Source: Pyrenophora tritici-repentis (Eukaryota; Ascomycota; Dothideomycetes; Pleosporales; Pleosporaceae). From it: DNA of 64,000 bases. The DNA is taken from contig NC_089394.1 of assembly GCF_003171515.1 (NCBI RefSeq), forward strand, positions 1 to 64,000, in the 5' to 3' direction. The notes beneath the pieces were generated by a model. That model made no database searches and had not been told where the DNA came from. It worked only from the letters and a program-made list of their open reading frames with translations. Made by a program: the position numbers and the translations under genes. This document shows, piece after piece, positions 22,981 through 34,085 of the stretch; the first letter of the stretch is position 1; each line of letters opens with the position of its first letter.

Positions 22981-23793
22981 CTATATAACAAGACTTTCCA
23001 TCTTCTCCAGAATTTCCTCTGGATCTGCTTCCTCTACGTCTCGTTCCTTCACTTCAACCAGTCCGACCTGCGTCAAGAACTGGGGCCAGTTGTTGGCAGG
23101 CAGGGTCTTCGTGAAACCATCGGCGAGCATTTCGCCAGACGGTACATACACGACTCTGATAGACTTTCGCTTTGCCTCTTGCCTCAGCCAGTGATTGTGG
23201 ATGTCCACGTGACGGAGTTTCGTCGTCAGCTGAGAGATCTCCTCGTTGATCAGCCGGATCGTCTGCGTATTATCGCACTGTATCGTAATTGTCTTCTCCG
23301 TCAACTCTACCCGAAGCTCCTCTAGCAGCATCCGCACAAACATGGACTCCTTAGCCACTTGCGATAGCGCGAGGAGTTCTGCTTCGGTCGTAGATGTCGT
23401 GATGGTATCTTGTTTGTTCGCCCTCCATGCGATCAGTCCTCCAAATAGCTTGATAACGTACCCTTGGGAGCTCTTGCGATCCGCGGTGTTGTCCGCAAAG
23501 GATGCATCGCTAGCTACTACCAATTGGTCGTCTCCTCCGAATGATAAGGATAGAAGCTTGGTTGACTCCAGGTACAACAGCACTCGGTCAGCGGCTTCTT
23601 GATGTAGTGGACCAGGGTTTGTGAGGAACCGGGCGAGTCGTGATACTGGGAATGCGACATCGGGTCGGGTGTTGACGGCGGCGAAGAGTAACGATCCAAT
23701 CTTGCGTTGATACAAGTTAATCTCTCCAGGAGTCGCCAAACCCTCACGTGCAACTAGTTCGACTCTAGCCATTGGTGTGTTGTGTCGTTGGTC
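22981..23793 (-). pseudogene. Copia-1 Pol, C-terminal part (RNase H)
   Basis: Ends the Copia-1 polyprotein. It carries the Ty1/Copia RNase H signature A-S-D-A-S-F-A-D-N, a stretch S-S-Q-G-Y-V, then T-S-T-T-E-A-E-L-L-A-L and a later Q-C-D-N-T-Q-T-I. The first in-frame codon after hAT-1 removal is at 23793, and it continues in phase from 26961. The 282-residue reading that starts at 23829 includes residues contributed by the hAT-1 terminus. Confidence 0.92.
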
Positions 23794-23801
23794 CTTGTTC
23801 G

Positions 23802-26800
23802 CAGACTTGTCATTAAGCAAATCAAACAAACTTTGGACGCTGATTTGATTTGTTTGTACAAAACTTAAGATTGTATTTGAGTTGTTTAGTTTGATAGTGT
23901 TTTAGGAGGCCGTTTGTTTGAAAGTTTGATAGATTTGATACTGTTTAGGTGCTGATCTAATCGTATATCGTATATATTACTAAGCTTCGCTGTCCCACTT
24001 GCATATTTCGTATATTGCAGCTACCTCAGCGTCAGTTACATCGCCTGAGTTGTAATCAGATGGAGGCTTAAAGCCAGCGTCGCGCCAGCTTCGTATACAC
24101 TGTATTGCTGCAAGCAGTTGTGACCCAATTTTGCGTCGCCTTGGCTCTAATAAATCACCGAGCTCGCTGAACAGCCGCTCGCACTCACAACTTGAGGCTG
24201 GTATTGTTAATATATCGATCGCCATACGCGCTAGGTTAGGATACTTTGGGCGTAGGCTTATCCAATAGCTAACAGGATTACTACCTTGTTCGAACTGCTC
24301 CTGCGTCCAGCGGAGTTCAAACCGTCGCCAACGCTCCAGCTCATCCATCTCTGTCACCTCAACAATGCCATAAGGCTCCGCATTAACGAGCGCGTTGATG
24401 GCGTCGTTGATACCACTTGAGAGCCGCACTGGTGGGCGACTTTGGCGCTGTATTTGCGGCTTATAGAACGCCCAAAGTTGTTTCAACCCAGCGTTGTTTG
24501 CCTCAAGCCAGCTCGGTTTGTCGCGCCAGCTGTTCTCACAGTAGTTCTTGTAGTATGGGTGGAGGCAGGTAGCGGCAAAGTATGCGGGTGATTCGTCGAG
24601 CTTAGTGTAATACGCGTTAAGCTTTGCCCAAGCTGCGCGTAGGTTGATAGGAAGGTGATCTTCTGGCGCGCTATTGGCATTATAGTCGACGCTTTCGTGG
24701 TTTTTAAGTAGCTGCTCGTACACGGCAAGTACAGCTTCGAAGACAGGTATAACCTCGTATATCGCGCCGAAACGGCCAGCTTTACCGCGAGCTTCAAGCC
24801 GTTTTGTCGCCTCCTTTAGCGGCTCCAACACTGATATATACTGGGTTATTACCGCCCAATCGTCAGCCGTAAGCCCATTAGATCTCATCCAAGCTGGTAC
24901 TTTAGTGAGCTTATTGTTACGGCTACGCGCGTACGCGTCGGCGCCCATCGTCCTTTCGATGTGGCTTTGGGCGTACTCATCAACGGCGTTATGGAGTTTT
25001 GCGGCGCGTACAAAGGTGTCGTGAAAGCTGTTCCAGCGCGTGACGACTGGCTTTACCGGCTCGAGTATTTCCTGCTTTTGGTCGGGAGCCTTAGCGTTAA
25101 CACGGCGCTGGCAATCGGCAAAAAGATCGTGTTGTTGCGGTGTTTGGATGTAGTTGATGATATCGATTAGTACACCAAGCGGACCTTGCTGCCGCCATTC
25201 TTGTAGGTAGGCTGCCTCTGTTTTGTGCTCGTCCTGATCATTATCGTACGCGTCCTTATCAAAGCCGAAGATAATCATCTGTCCGACTAAGTTAAGTGTG
25301 TGAGGGCCGCAGCGGAGGCGGTGATGGCTTGCTGTAAATTCAAAGCGTTGGGCGAGTTTGGTGACGGCGGTGTCATTAGCGTACGCGTTGTCGAGCACAA
25401 AGTACCCAAGCTGGCTACGTGTTATACCGAAGACATCGATTATATTGCCAACAACTTCAGCTATCCTCTCGCCCGTGTGGGCGCCCGTAAGCTGAGGCAG
25501 CGCGATAGGTAGGTCCCTGATAGTGCCGTCGGCGTCAGCAAAATGAGCAACAACTCCAAAGAAGCCGCGCTTGCCGCCTTTTGTCGTCCAGCCATCGAAG
25601 CTTATATGGATTTTACTAATAGCCGACGAGAGCATCTGAACAACCTGCGGCTCCATATAGCGATACAGCCTCATCACGAAGCTAGCTACACTGTTGTGAC
25701 TTACCCACAGCGCGTCAGCTGCCTCCGGGTTGGCAAACTCTATCATCTGCCTAAACGCAGGCGTTTCGAACTCGCGGAGAGGGTGGTTATTGTCGACAAG
25801 CCACGTAACAGCGGCGTATCGAAAGCGCTGTACGTCGAAGTTTCCGAGCTCGTTAGCGACGCCTTGAGGTACATCGACACCGCCCTCGGTCATCATCTTA
25901 AGCGTCGTTTGGCCTCGCGGTAGTGTAATCGAATCCAGTTTGCCCTTGCGATCGTAGCCGTGGCCAAGTAGCTTCTGCGCGAGGTGGTTGATAGCGTTAC
26001 TGGTCGACTTTGTAACCTCTGGATAGGCGCAAAAGATCTTACGATGATGGCAGTATTTGCAAACAAAGAACGTACGATGAGGCTCACGGAGAGAGGCAAC
26101 GCGGTAACCGTACTGATATACCCAACTTTTGTTGCGCTTCAACGTACGCAGCGGCTTCGTAAAACGCGGTAAACGCTTCCAATCAATGCCGTCAAAGTTG
26201 TCCGTAAACTCGTCATCAAAGCCAGTATCATCCCCGCCTTCGATAGCCTCACTTGTAGCCTCCGTAGCAGCCCTACTACCCTCGGCCGGCGGTTGTATAG
26301 TAGCTTCTGGTATAGCGTCGCGCAACTGCGACTCGAACGGCGCGTCTTCGGTGGCCTGGCTTGCTGCAGCAGCTAGGGCTTTACGTGGCGAGGTGCGGAT
26401 AGACAGCTCAGGCTGCGAATCGTCCATCAGGATAGGCTGCGATGCACTGCCTTTAGCTGTTTTGGCGCGCTTGTGGGGGCCGTGGGGGCCGGGGGTGCCC
26501 TCGGCGGCGCGTTTTAGGTTACGAAGCGGCATTTTCGGCGTGTTGGGCAACGAGAAACACTAAAACGTGCTGTAGAGACGGTAGTGTAGCTGCAAAAGAT
26601 GGCTAACAGCGATATAGAAGATGGGAGATGGGATATAAGATAGCGGTCATCGACGGCTAGCGACGCTCGTGTAGTTATATGATGACTAAGCTAGATGCAA
26701 CACAAGAAAACTATCGCGAAATTGCTACCTCCGCTATCTCAAAAACATCATTAAAGTCGATCTTAAAGCACCTTAGGACATCATCTATAGAACAGCTCGC

Positions 26801-26960
26801 TATGTAATATTAGTCAAACAGTCAAACAAACTAAACAAATTTCGATCGTACGTTTGATTTGTTTGTATATTTCTATAGGCAGCGTTTGGTTTGTTTAATT
26901 TGCTTATAGTCAAGCAAATCAAACAAACTATTCAAACGCGTTTGCTTAATGACAAGTCTG
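23802..26960 (-). mobile_element. hAT-1 DNA transposon, complete, inserted in Copia-1
   Basis: 3,159 bp with 20-bp terminal inverted repeats (CAGACTTGTCATTAAGCAAA and its complement) and an 8-bp target duplication CTTGTTCG at 23794-23801 and 26961-26968. Both subterminal regions are full of TTTGATTTGTTTG/CAAACAAATCAAA motifs, likely transposase-binding repeats. Removing the element and one duplication restores the Copia-1 frame. It contains one intact transposase ORF and so may be autonomous. Confidence 0.96.
23980..26550 (-). CDS. hAT-1 transposase
   Basis: An uninterrupted 856-residue protein without introns. Residues 1-130 are a disordered, basic then acidic leader (K-R-A-K-T-A-K, then D-D-E-F-T-D-N-F). 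A BED-like zinc finger follows (F-V-C-K-Y-C-H-H with a downstream H). The RNase H-like catalytic core has I-S-F-D-G-W-T, then F-V-L-D-N-A-Y-A-N-D with C-G-P-H-T-L-N-L-V. The C-terminus carries the hAT dimerisation signature I-P-A-S-S-C-E-C-E-R-L-F-S. It would cut and paste elements with the CAGACTTGTC ends. It is unlikely to drive the 162-bp MITEs, whose ends differ. The 53306-54094 fragment is a diverged relative. Confidence 0.95.
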   Translation of the reverse strand: MPNTPKMPLRNLKRAAEGTPGPHGPHKRAKTAKGSASQPILMDDSQPELSIRTSPRKALAAAASQATEDAPFESQLRDAIPEATIQPPAEGSRAATEATSEAIEGGDDTGFDDEFTDNFDGIDWKRLPRFTKPLRTLKRNKSWVYQYGYRVASLREPHRTFFVCKYCHHRKIFCAYPEVTKSTSNAINHLAQKLLGHGYDRKGKLDSITLPRGQTTLKMMTEGGVDVPQGVANELGNFDVQRFRYAAVTWLVDNNHPLREFETPAFRQMIEFANPEAADALWVSHNSVASFVMRLYRYMEPQVVQMLSSAISKIHISFDGWTTKGGKRGFFGVVAHFADADGTIRDLPIALPQLTGAHTGERIAEVVGNIIDVFGITRSQLGYFVLDNAYANDTAVTKLAQRFEFTASHHRLRCGPHTLNLVGQMIIFGFDKDAYDNDQDEHKTEAAYLQEWRQQGPLGVLIDIINYIQTPQQHDLFADCQRRVNAKAPDQKQEILEPVKPVVTRWNSFHDTFVRAAKLHNAVDEYAQSHIERTMGADAYARSRNNKLTKVPAWMRSNGLTADDWAVITQYISVLEPLKEATKRLEARGKAGRFGAIYEVIPVFEAVLAVYEQLLKNHESVDYNANSAPEDHLPINLRAAWAKLNAYYTKLDESPAYFAATCLHPYYKNYCENSWRDKPSWLEANNAGLKQLWAFYKPQIQRQSRPPVRLSSGINDAINALVNAEPYGIVEVTEMDELERWRRFELRWTQEQFEQGSNPVSYWISLRPKYPNLARMAIDILTIPASSCECERLFSELGDLLEPRRRKIGSQLLAAIQCIRSWRDAGFKPPSDYNSGDVTDAEVAAIYEICKWDSEA

Positions 26961-29900
26961 CTTGTTCGTTGCCAGCCGTGCAATCTTCTCAACATAAGCT
27001 TTCTGTGACAGCCAGATCTTTCGCTTCTCTCGGTCCCGTATAACTTCTACTCCTAAAAACCACTGCAAATCCTTTCCTCCGGTCAGGTTGTATCGCTGTT
27101 TCAGTTCCTCTTCCACTTTCCGAGCTACTTCCGCGTGCCGTTTCGAAGAGGCAAGGATAATGTCATCAACATAAAAGAAGATGAACACTCCGTCTCGGAT
27201 CATGCAGCAAGGTTCGTGGGGAACTGGCGAGAACCCGATTTCTAGAAGGAAGGCAGTGAAGTGTCTTTGCCAGAGCAATGGCGAGATCCGTAGGCCGTAC
27301 AGCGCTTTGTTTAGTTGCAGTATTGTTCCCTGCTTCCTGTATCCTGGGGGCATCCGCATGTACACTGTTCGATCAATATCTGCGTTGACGAAGGCGTTCG
27401 ATACGTCGTATTGCTTCAGCTCTAGGTCAAACCGGGCCGCAATCGACACTAGCATCCGAAACGATCTTCCGGCCAGTGTAGCAGCGTAGGTTTCTTGTGC
27501 GGTGACATTTCGTTGCTGGTCTCCACGCACTACCAATCGCGCCTTACACTTCTGGAATCGATGGTGCTTGTCAAATTTGTAGGTGTATACCCACATTGAG
27601 TCCAGTACCTGCTGGTCGGTCTTCCGAGCCGTCTTCGCCGGGACCTCTGACCAGGATCTGGTTTCCTTGTGGCTATGGAGATGTGTAATCTCAGCCTCTT
27701 TGAAAAAATAGAACAACTCGTGATCCTCTCGCAGGCCGTTCGCTTGGGGAGGCGGTGGCAGCTGGCTGCGATGAGGCTTCTTGCCGTTTCGCATCATACG
27801 CTCAAGCTTTGCCTTGTCCAGTCGCTCTCCTGCCAAGTTTTGAACGTTTCCTGCCTTGGTGCCTGCCATAAAGGCGGCTGCCCATGGCTCCTTCAACATC
27901 CTGTGTTCCGGATGGAGGATACCACTCGCGAGACCTTGTTTGCCGTAGCTAGTGTCAAGACCTTGTTTCCCGTAGGCAGTCTCTTCGGATTGTAGGCCGT
28001 AGCCTCCGGCATCGCATTGTTCGCGTGGAACGCCTGCGGATAGACCATGTTCGCGCTGTGCGCCAGTCTGTACACCATGTTCGCCGTAGCTAGTGTCAAG
28101 ACCTTGTTTCCCGTAGGCAGTCTCTTCGGATTGTAGGCCGTAGCCTCCGGCATCGCATTGTTCGCGTGGAACGCCTGCGGATAGACCATGTTCGCGCTGT
28201 GCGCCAGTCTGTACACCATGTTCGCCGTAGCTAGTGTCAAGACCTTGTTTCCCGTAGGCAGTCTCTTCGGATTGTAGGCCGTAGCCTCCGGTATCATCGT
28301 CCCTGAAGGGGTGTTCCACATTAGTTAGCATTTGAGCAAGCAGTGCTGCCGGTGGGGGCGTATGTGGTGGCGTCGGATAAGGTACTACCTTCCTTCCCGC
28401 CTCATCATACTCGAGCCGCCCATTTTCCGGCGCTCTAGCAATGGTCTCATCTTCGTAGAAAGTTCCAAGTTCTTCCCGTGTGGGATTTGGTCCAGGGGGC
28501 AGTTCAATAGTTCGAATCCATGCTGCTATCTCCTCTGTAGTGCTATGCATAAGATTGTCCATAACCTCTTTATGCTCTCCACTATATACGACTTCCTCGT
28601 CGAATACAACGTCGCGAGTGCTAATGACCTTGCCTATAGATGGTACCCAAATTCGGAATATGTTCGTCGAACGGTAACCAACTAAGTACCCTATCCAGGC
28701 TTTCGGGTCAAATCTCTGTAGACGTCCTTTTCCTCGCTTCGTGTCATCCGTCATCGCAAATGCCTTACAGCCGTACGCTCGTAAATGCGACAGGTTGGGC
28801 TTGCGTGGTGATGTAACAACTCCATTCTGGAAAGCGATTGCCGTGAAGAACATCTCGTATGGAGATCTCCAGCGGTTCTGATATTTCGGCGTCCTGTTGT
28901 GTAGGTAGACGGCGGTCCGGGCGATTTCCGGCCATTGGTCCCACGGCAGATGTGCATCGAGTCGCATTGCTCGACCCTTTTCTTTTACCACACCCCCTGA
29001 GCGTTCGGCTCCTCCGTTTTGCGCTTGCGTATCGGGGGCGGAAGGCTCGAGTACTATACCTCTTGTTCTGCACCATCTGGCGACTTCTGGCTTCACGGAA
29101 AATATCTCGTTGTCCGTCTCAATAACCTTTACCGTTATACCAAATTGATTCATCATAAAGGTGACTAACATCTTAAGGCTTTTAAGGATGACTCTTGCCG
29201 TTCGGTTGTCACTAAGATAGAAATCCCATATGTATCCCGTAACGCGGCAGTTAATAAGCATCTGACTCTTCTCCTTGGTCGTACTTTCTGCTTCGTAGTC
29301 GTGAAAGTCGATCGCAACTCGCTCTCCCGGACCTTCTAAAATAGTCCGGGGCGTCCGTCGTATCATTCGCTTCGACTTTGATATCCCACAGGCATCGCAT
29401 TTCACTGTGGGGACCCCGACGATCTTCACCCCCTCAGATTGGTTCACTAGGTGTTCTAGGGCGTCGGATCCAGGGTGGCCAAGTCTCTTGTGCCAGACTA
29501 TAGCCTCAGCTCGTTTTCGTACGGCTGTCCTGCGCGTTGGCTGCTGCGTTGAAAACGCTGCTCGCGCCTCAGCGTCATTGAGTTCCAGTATCCATTGTCC
29601 GTACTTCTCGTGTAGTACTGCCAGTTCGCTATCGTCGGACCGTCGGAGGATTGTTGGGTCGGATTTGGTGTCCCACCAAAGACCTTGCCGGCGGAGTATC
29701 CGGAAGGAGACAAGACTGCAGTGTAGGTCAGGGCAGTAGGCGACGTTCTCGAGGTAGAGGAGACGGTGACCGTCTGCGCTATCTACTCTCAGAGTAACTG
29801 AACCGTATGCCTTAATCCACACCCTTGTATTGCCTGCCCAGAGGAAGTCTCCTGTCATAGGCGGTCGAATATTCGTGAATCGTCCGAGGTCGTTGCCGAC

Positions 29901-29966
29901 GTGTATAGTGGTTCCGGAGTCCATTATGTAAGAGCGTTGAAGTGGGTACTTAGATTCCTTTGCCAT
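26961..29966 (-). pseudogene. Copia-1 Pol: protease, integrase, reverse transcriptase
   Basis: Aspartic protease motif M-D-S-G-T-T-I-H-V-G near the N-terminus, then the integrase zinc finger (H-K-R-L-G-H ... C-D-A-C), then the DDE core (A-I-D-F-H-D-Y, E-T-D-N-E, Q-N-G-G-A-E-R), then RT with F-Y-V-D-D-I-I-L. Between integrase and RT, a 47-residue unit rich in G/Y/E/Q is repeated about two and a half times (DNA about 27920-28310). The reading frame continues from gag through a single in-frame UGA at 30021-30023. It is broken by hAT-1, after which it resumes at 23793. From the ATG at 29966 the intact product would be about 1,272 residues. Confidence 0.93.
27920..28310 (-). repeat. 141-bp tandem repeat inside Copia-1 pol
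   Basis: About 2.5 copies of a 141-bp in-frame unit, encoding 47 residues that include G-L-Q-S-E-E-T-A-Y-G-K and E-H-G-L-S-A-G-V-P-R. The copies are essentially identical. The repeat sits in the variable linker between integrase and RT, a place where length changes are tolerated. Confidence 0.9.
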
Positions 29967-30020
29967 AAATGATGAGGCACAGATTATAAGGTTGATCTGG
30001 CCTATGTTCCGGCCTTCTGG

Positions 30021-30581
30021 TCACTCGACAGTATCCTCTACCGGAGTGCTCTGTGACTTCTTAATCTGGGGTGTTCCTAATTTAGCTCTCTTGGCTCCCC
30101 TTATCTCTTGTTCGAGATCAGTGTCGCTATCAATTCGGTGCTGAGCCATCGTCTTCAGTGTTTCACGTGGCTTCCACCAAACAGGGGCGTTGTGCGGAAA
30201 CGCGTACCAACAATCCTTTAGTTCGTGCTGTTGGTCGCATACCTTGCATTGTTTCCTATCCTTGCCCGGTCCGGGAGTCTTTCGGCTTTTGCCGCGACCT
30301 CGCTTTCCTGGGGCCTTCTCGGCGGCGTCATCTGCGTCTTCGCCGTTCAGTTGAGGTCCACTTGCTACAAAGGCGGCCTTCGGGACCTTGTGTTTGATCG
30401 GATGCAACAGTGAGGCGTACTCTCGGAACTGTTTAATCATCATCCGTACAGTGACACGTGGGTCTTTATTTCCACCGGCCATGAACGCGGTAGTCCATTC
30501 TGGTGATGGTTTGAGAACTGCTTTGACGAAATCCTCCTTGATAAACTCTTCGTCTTGGCATTCAGGTATGCCAAGGGCCTT
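30021..30581 (-). pseudogene. Copia-1 Gag, C-terminal half with zinc knuckle
   Basis: Contains the CCHC knuckle C-K-V-C-x4-H-x4-C preceded by a K/R/G-rich nucleic-acid-binding stretch. It ends at UGA 30021-30023 with pol in the same frame after it and no further stop before the pol ATG. The upstream half lies at 30752-31390 across a MITE. Joined, Gag would be about 399 residues. Confidence 0.9.
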
Positions 30582-30589
30582 GCCTTCCG

Positions 30590-30751
30590 TAGACTCCGCA
30601 ACAATCAATTCAATCCGGTCACTCTCCTAGACCCACTTACCTATCTAGGTAGGGCTTAAACTCCTATAGGTAACTACTAGGCTTAAAGCGGTAATCAATC
30701 AATCCAATCTGAACCTTCTAGGACCCACTTAATTGATTGTTGCGGACTGTG
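30590..30751 (+). mobile_element. 162-bp hAT-type MITE, copy 2 (in Copia-1 gag)
   Basis: Looks identical to copy 1. Target duplication GCCTTCCG at 30582-30589 and 30752-30759. Removal rejoins the two gag halves in frame (213 codons, then 30581). Confidence 0.96.
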
Positions 30752-31390
30752 GCCTTCCGTGATTGCATGGTCCATCTCAGTTAGCCAGGTCTCCCACTGT
30801 GCTAACAACCTCATCGGTTTTTGGGCCGCGAGGTAACGTTCTCTCGCACGTTTGAGTTCCTCCTTCGTGTCAATCCCAACATTTGCGGCTAAGTTTTCAA
30901 TCCACTGCCGATGGGAAAGACCTGCCTTGCAGCAGTTGTAGAAGAGGTGTTGTGACACAGTCTTCCTTATGTGCTCGGTGAGCTTTCCAAGTCCGGTCCG
31001 CTCTTGTTGATATCTCTGGTTAAGTATTTTAAACTCTTCTAGTTGTATTCGGTAATAATCGATATCTTCTTTATAGGACGTCTTCGCGTTCGTCGCGAGG
31101 TCCGAGGGTCGTACCGGTACGTAGGCTGGCGCTTCGGCGCTATCGTCGCCGATCGCTTGGCGATATTGGGTAACGTGCAGATTCGTCGCTGCAGTTGATG
31201 GCTGATAGCTTCCGATAAGTGGAGCTAGTGGTGGTTGTGGTTCTATTAGAGGGATCCCACGTTGCTTTGGATCTACCTTTTCCCACACTTGGTATGCGGC
31301 GCATTCCGCTTGTAGTTGTTGGTACCATTTAGCCCAATTGGTATAATCCGTTAGGATCACTGTTGGATCTCTGTTTGATAGTACAGACAT
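30752..31390 (-). pseudogene. Copia-1 Gag, N-terminal half
   Basis: 213 codons from the ATG at 31390. The sequence has W-A-K-W-Y-Q-Q-L-Q near the N-terminus, like fungal Copia Gag proteins that begin with a D/N-Y-x-x-W motif. No stop or frameshift is seen up to the MITE, after which 17 or so residues are read from the MITE. The Copia-1 leader upstream is split by the Copia-2 dimer (31463 and 43812). Confidence 0.85.
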
Positions 31391-31467
31391 CTTGTCGATG
31401 AGTTTTGATGACTCTTCGGTTCGGCGCTTACGTGTTGTAGCGTGGGGATCGTCGTATTGACGGTATT

Positions 31468-31659
31468 TGTTGGTTGGCTTTGCACTAAGTGCGTAAAGGG
31501 AAATAACGATAACTAGGAATGCATTCTGTTCGGTGGTTCTAATTGATATCTACGAACATAGGTGCTACGAAGGTATACCTAAGCTCTTGCGCAAGGTGGG
31601 CCGAAGTCGGGCCGAAGTGTCCAGCAGCCGACGTCTCTACCGATACTCACGATCCGACA
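31468..31659 (-). repeat. Copia-2 LTR 1
   Basis: 192 bp, TGTTGGTTGG...GATCCGACA on the + strand. Preceded by GTATT. A purine-rich run (AGAAAGAAAAGACTTCC on the - strand) lies inside it and fits a polypurine tract. Confidence 0.95.
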
Positions 31660-31724
31660 CTGGAAGTCTTTTCTTTCTGGATAGCTAGTAACTCTGCTTG
31701 TATCGGTAGTGACAGTGTATAGCA

Positions 31725-33938
31725 TTAAACATCAAAGCTTGTTGGCCTCTGCACCCATCCATCTACTCGGACTGTCAGCTTATTGCCGTCAATAAAGCGT
31801 TCAAGAGCGCGGTTTGGCGATGCCTTCGTGAAGGCGTCTGCAGGATTGTCTTCGCCATTGATCCAGCGGATCTCCGTGATCTCGCGACGCTCATATGATT
31901 GGCGCAGCGCCATAATATCGATCATGAGGCGCTTCTCCTTCGTTGTCCCAAGCTTTACTAGGCACTCGTACAAGGAGTACGAGTCTGTACAGATAACCAA
32001 GGGAATTGCAGGTAGTCCAAGTCGTTCTGTAACTATCCTTAGCGTGGTTGCAACCGCGATGCCTATGTCAAAGCCGTTGACCATGCCGTAGATCTCTGAG
32101 GCCAGTACGCTCCGTGTGATGCGCTTGCACTTTGTAGAGCTGTAGTGGATCACGTTGCCTTGTATTGTGAAGGTGTTGGCGCCAATGGACTCGTTGACGA
32201 GCATGAGGACAAAGCCTAGCTGTGAGCTGAGGTCCTTGTTGTTGGCAAAGGAGCCGTCTACAAAGACTATCAACTTAGCCTCCGTAAGGTTGACAGTGAC
32301 GTAGCGTAGGCCACGAGTGAGATTCTCCATCTGCCATTTCAGGCGCTTGTTGAGTGCCTTAATGTCCTCGTCTGATGGTTGCTGCGCTTGAGCAGCTACG
32401 GACAGATCAAATGATGCCTCTGGTTGGCATGTTGATGCGATGTACGCTCCGCGGGCGCGTTGCTCGGTGTACTGTTGCGCGCGGTCGGGTGCCCTAATAT
32501 CAACAAGCCTGATCCTTCCTCCTTGTCCTTTCTGCCTGAGGATTAAGACTCTGCTGGCGTCCATCGTAAGTGTACATCCATTAAAGTCTAACTGCACCTC
32601 TGGTGTCAGCATAGCCTTTGGTTTTGATCTAAACTGCGCCTTCTGGATCTTTTTCTCTTCGCGTGATAAGAACGCGGTCGTTCCGAGCATGAGGGTGTCG
32701 TCTGTCTGCATACCGACGATGCCGAAGACGTCTGCGTCGTCGCTGTTCGTGATCAACAGGCATGGGTCGTACGTAGATGTTGACATATCTAGTTCCTTGC
32801 AGTGGTGTCCGTGATATGTTGTCCACCAGTGGACTCCTGCCTCCGCGATCCCATATAGTGGCTTGATCACGTGGAGTATCGTGCCTTCTGGATATCGATG
32901 TACCAGCTCGGTAGGGAGGTGTGCGAGTATCGTCCTCTTCAGTGTTGTCTGAGCCTGTGGGTATGCCTGCGTAATATCACGTAGCTCAACGCTCATGCCG
33001 CTTTGTACTAGCCCAGGCGCCAGCGACATAATCAGGCGCTGGCTACATCGCTGGATGGTTGGCGACTGCGTTAAGATAGCCTCCTTGCCATAGTCTTGGT
33101 AGCCTTGGATAACCAGACGGGATTTCTCATAAGGCTTAGTTGTCTTTCCCTTGACCTCACGTACTAGGCGTGACTTAAAGATCCGGATCTTGCTGTGTAG
33201 CCTCTCGTCGTATTGCTCAAACTTGAAGACTCCACGACCTACTAGGTCGCTGATCTCTTGGTCATCAGACGCTTCAAAGGGGGCGCCTGAGGTTGTGATC
33301 ACGCCATCGTTCCGTAGCTTGATAGCTAGCTCAAGATCGTCCTGCTCCTTCTTGGTGATGTACGCGTGCGCCTTCCGCTTGTTCTTTGACCCTGGAGGGC
33401 GGCCTCTTCTACGTGGTTGCGCTGCCGGAGGTACTGCTATCGGCTCGTGCGGCTCATTCGGCTCATTCGGCGCGTGTGGCGCATCAGGGTCGCTCCACAG
33501 GTGGTCTGGTCTGTAGTATGGCTTAACGACAGTTGATCTGAATGTCGCTGGACCATTAACCATGTCGACAGTGATGTTGTGGCCATCTGTACTGGCGATC
33601 TTGTACGGGCCATTCCAGCCATCACTCTCTCTCCATACTAAGACTTCGCTCTGGAGTGGGAGCGCGAGCATGTCTGCAGTGGCTGGTCCATTGCGGGTGT
33701 TCAAGGCGTCTGCAACTTGGCGCTCTGCAGTGAGCTTGCGCAGGGCTTTCGTCGCCTTTTGAATAGCCTCGCTGCGTTTGACCATTGATGGTGATGGCGG
33801 TGACTCTGCAGTCATTCGTGGGTACGCTCCAAAGACTAGTAACGTCGGGACTAGTCCATCAGGGCCAGCAGTATCGTTAACAGCCTTCACAGCCATCTGG
33901 AGAATCGCGTCGTCGGACATAGTTAGACTCCGCAACAA
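31725..33938 (-). pseudogene. Copia-2 Pol C-terminal part, unit 1: end of integrase, RT, RNase H
   Basis: True coding resumes after the MITE at 33915. The first residues complete the integrase. A K/R-rich linker (R-R-R-G-R-P-P-G-S-K-N-K-R-K) follows, then RT with D-I-T-Q-A-Y-P-Q-A and, at the catalytic site, M-Q-T-D-D-T-L where most Copia elements have Y-V-D-D. RNase H has V-F-V-D-G-S-F-A-N-N, A-S-E-I-Y-G-M and C-T-D-S-Y-S-L. The frame is clean to the stop at 31725. It is identical in sequence to 37799-40012. The two aspartates of the active site are kept, so activity is plausible. Confidence 0.93.
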
Positions 33939-34085
33939 TCAATTCAATCCGGTCACTCTCCTAGACCCACTTACCTATCTAGGTAGGGCTTAAACTCCTA
34001 TAGGTAACTACTAGGCTTAAAGCGGTAATCAATCAATCCAATCTGAACCTTCTAGGACCCACTTAATTGATTGTTGCGGACTGTG
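33924..34085 (+). mobile_element. 162-bp hAT-type MITE, copy 3 (Copia-2 unit 1)
   Basis: Target duplication GACATAGT at 33916-33923 and 34086-34093. Inserted in the integrase coding region. Removal restores one frame through both Copia-2 ORFs (5,193 bp, about 1,730 residues). Confidence 0.96.
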
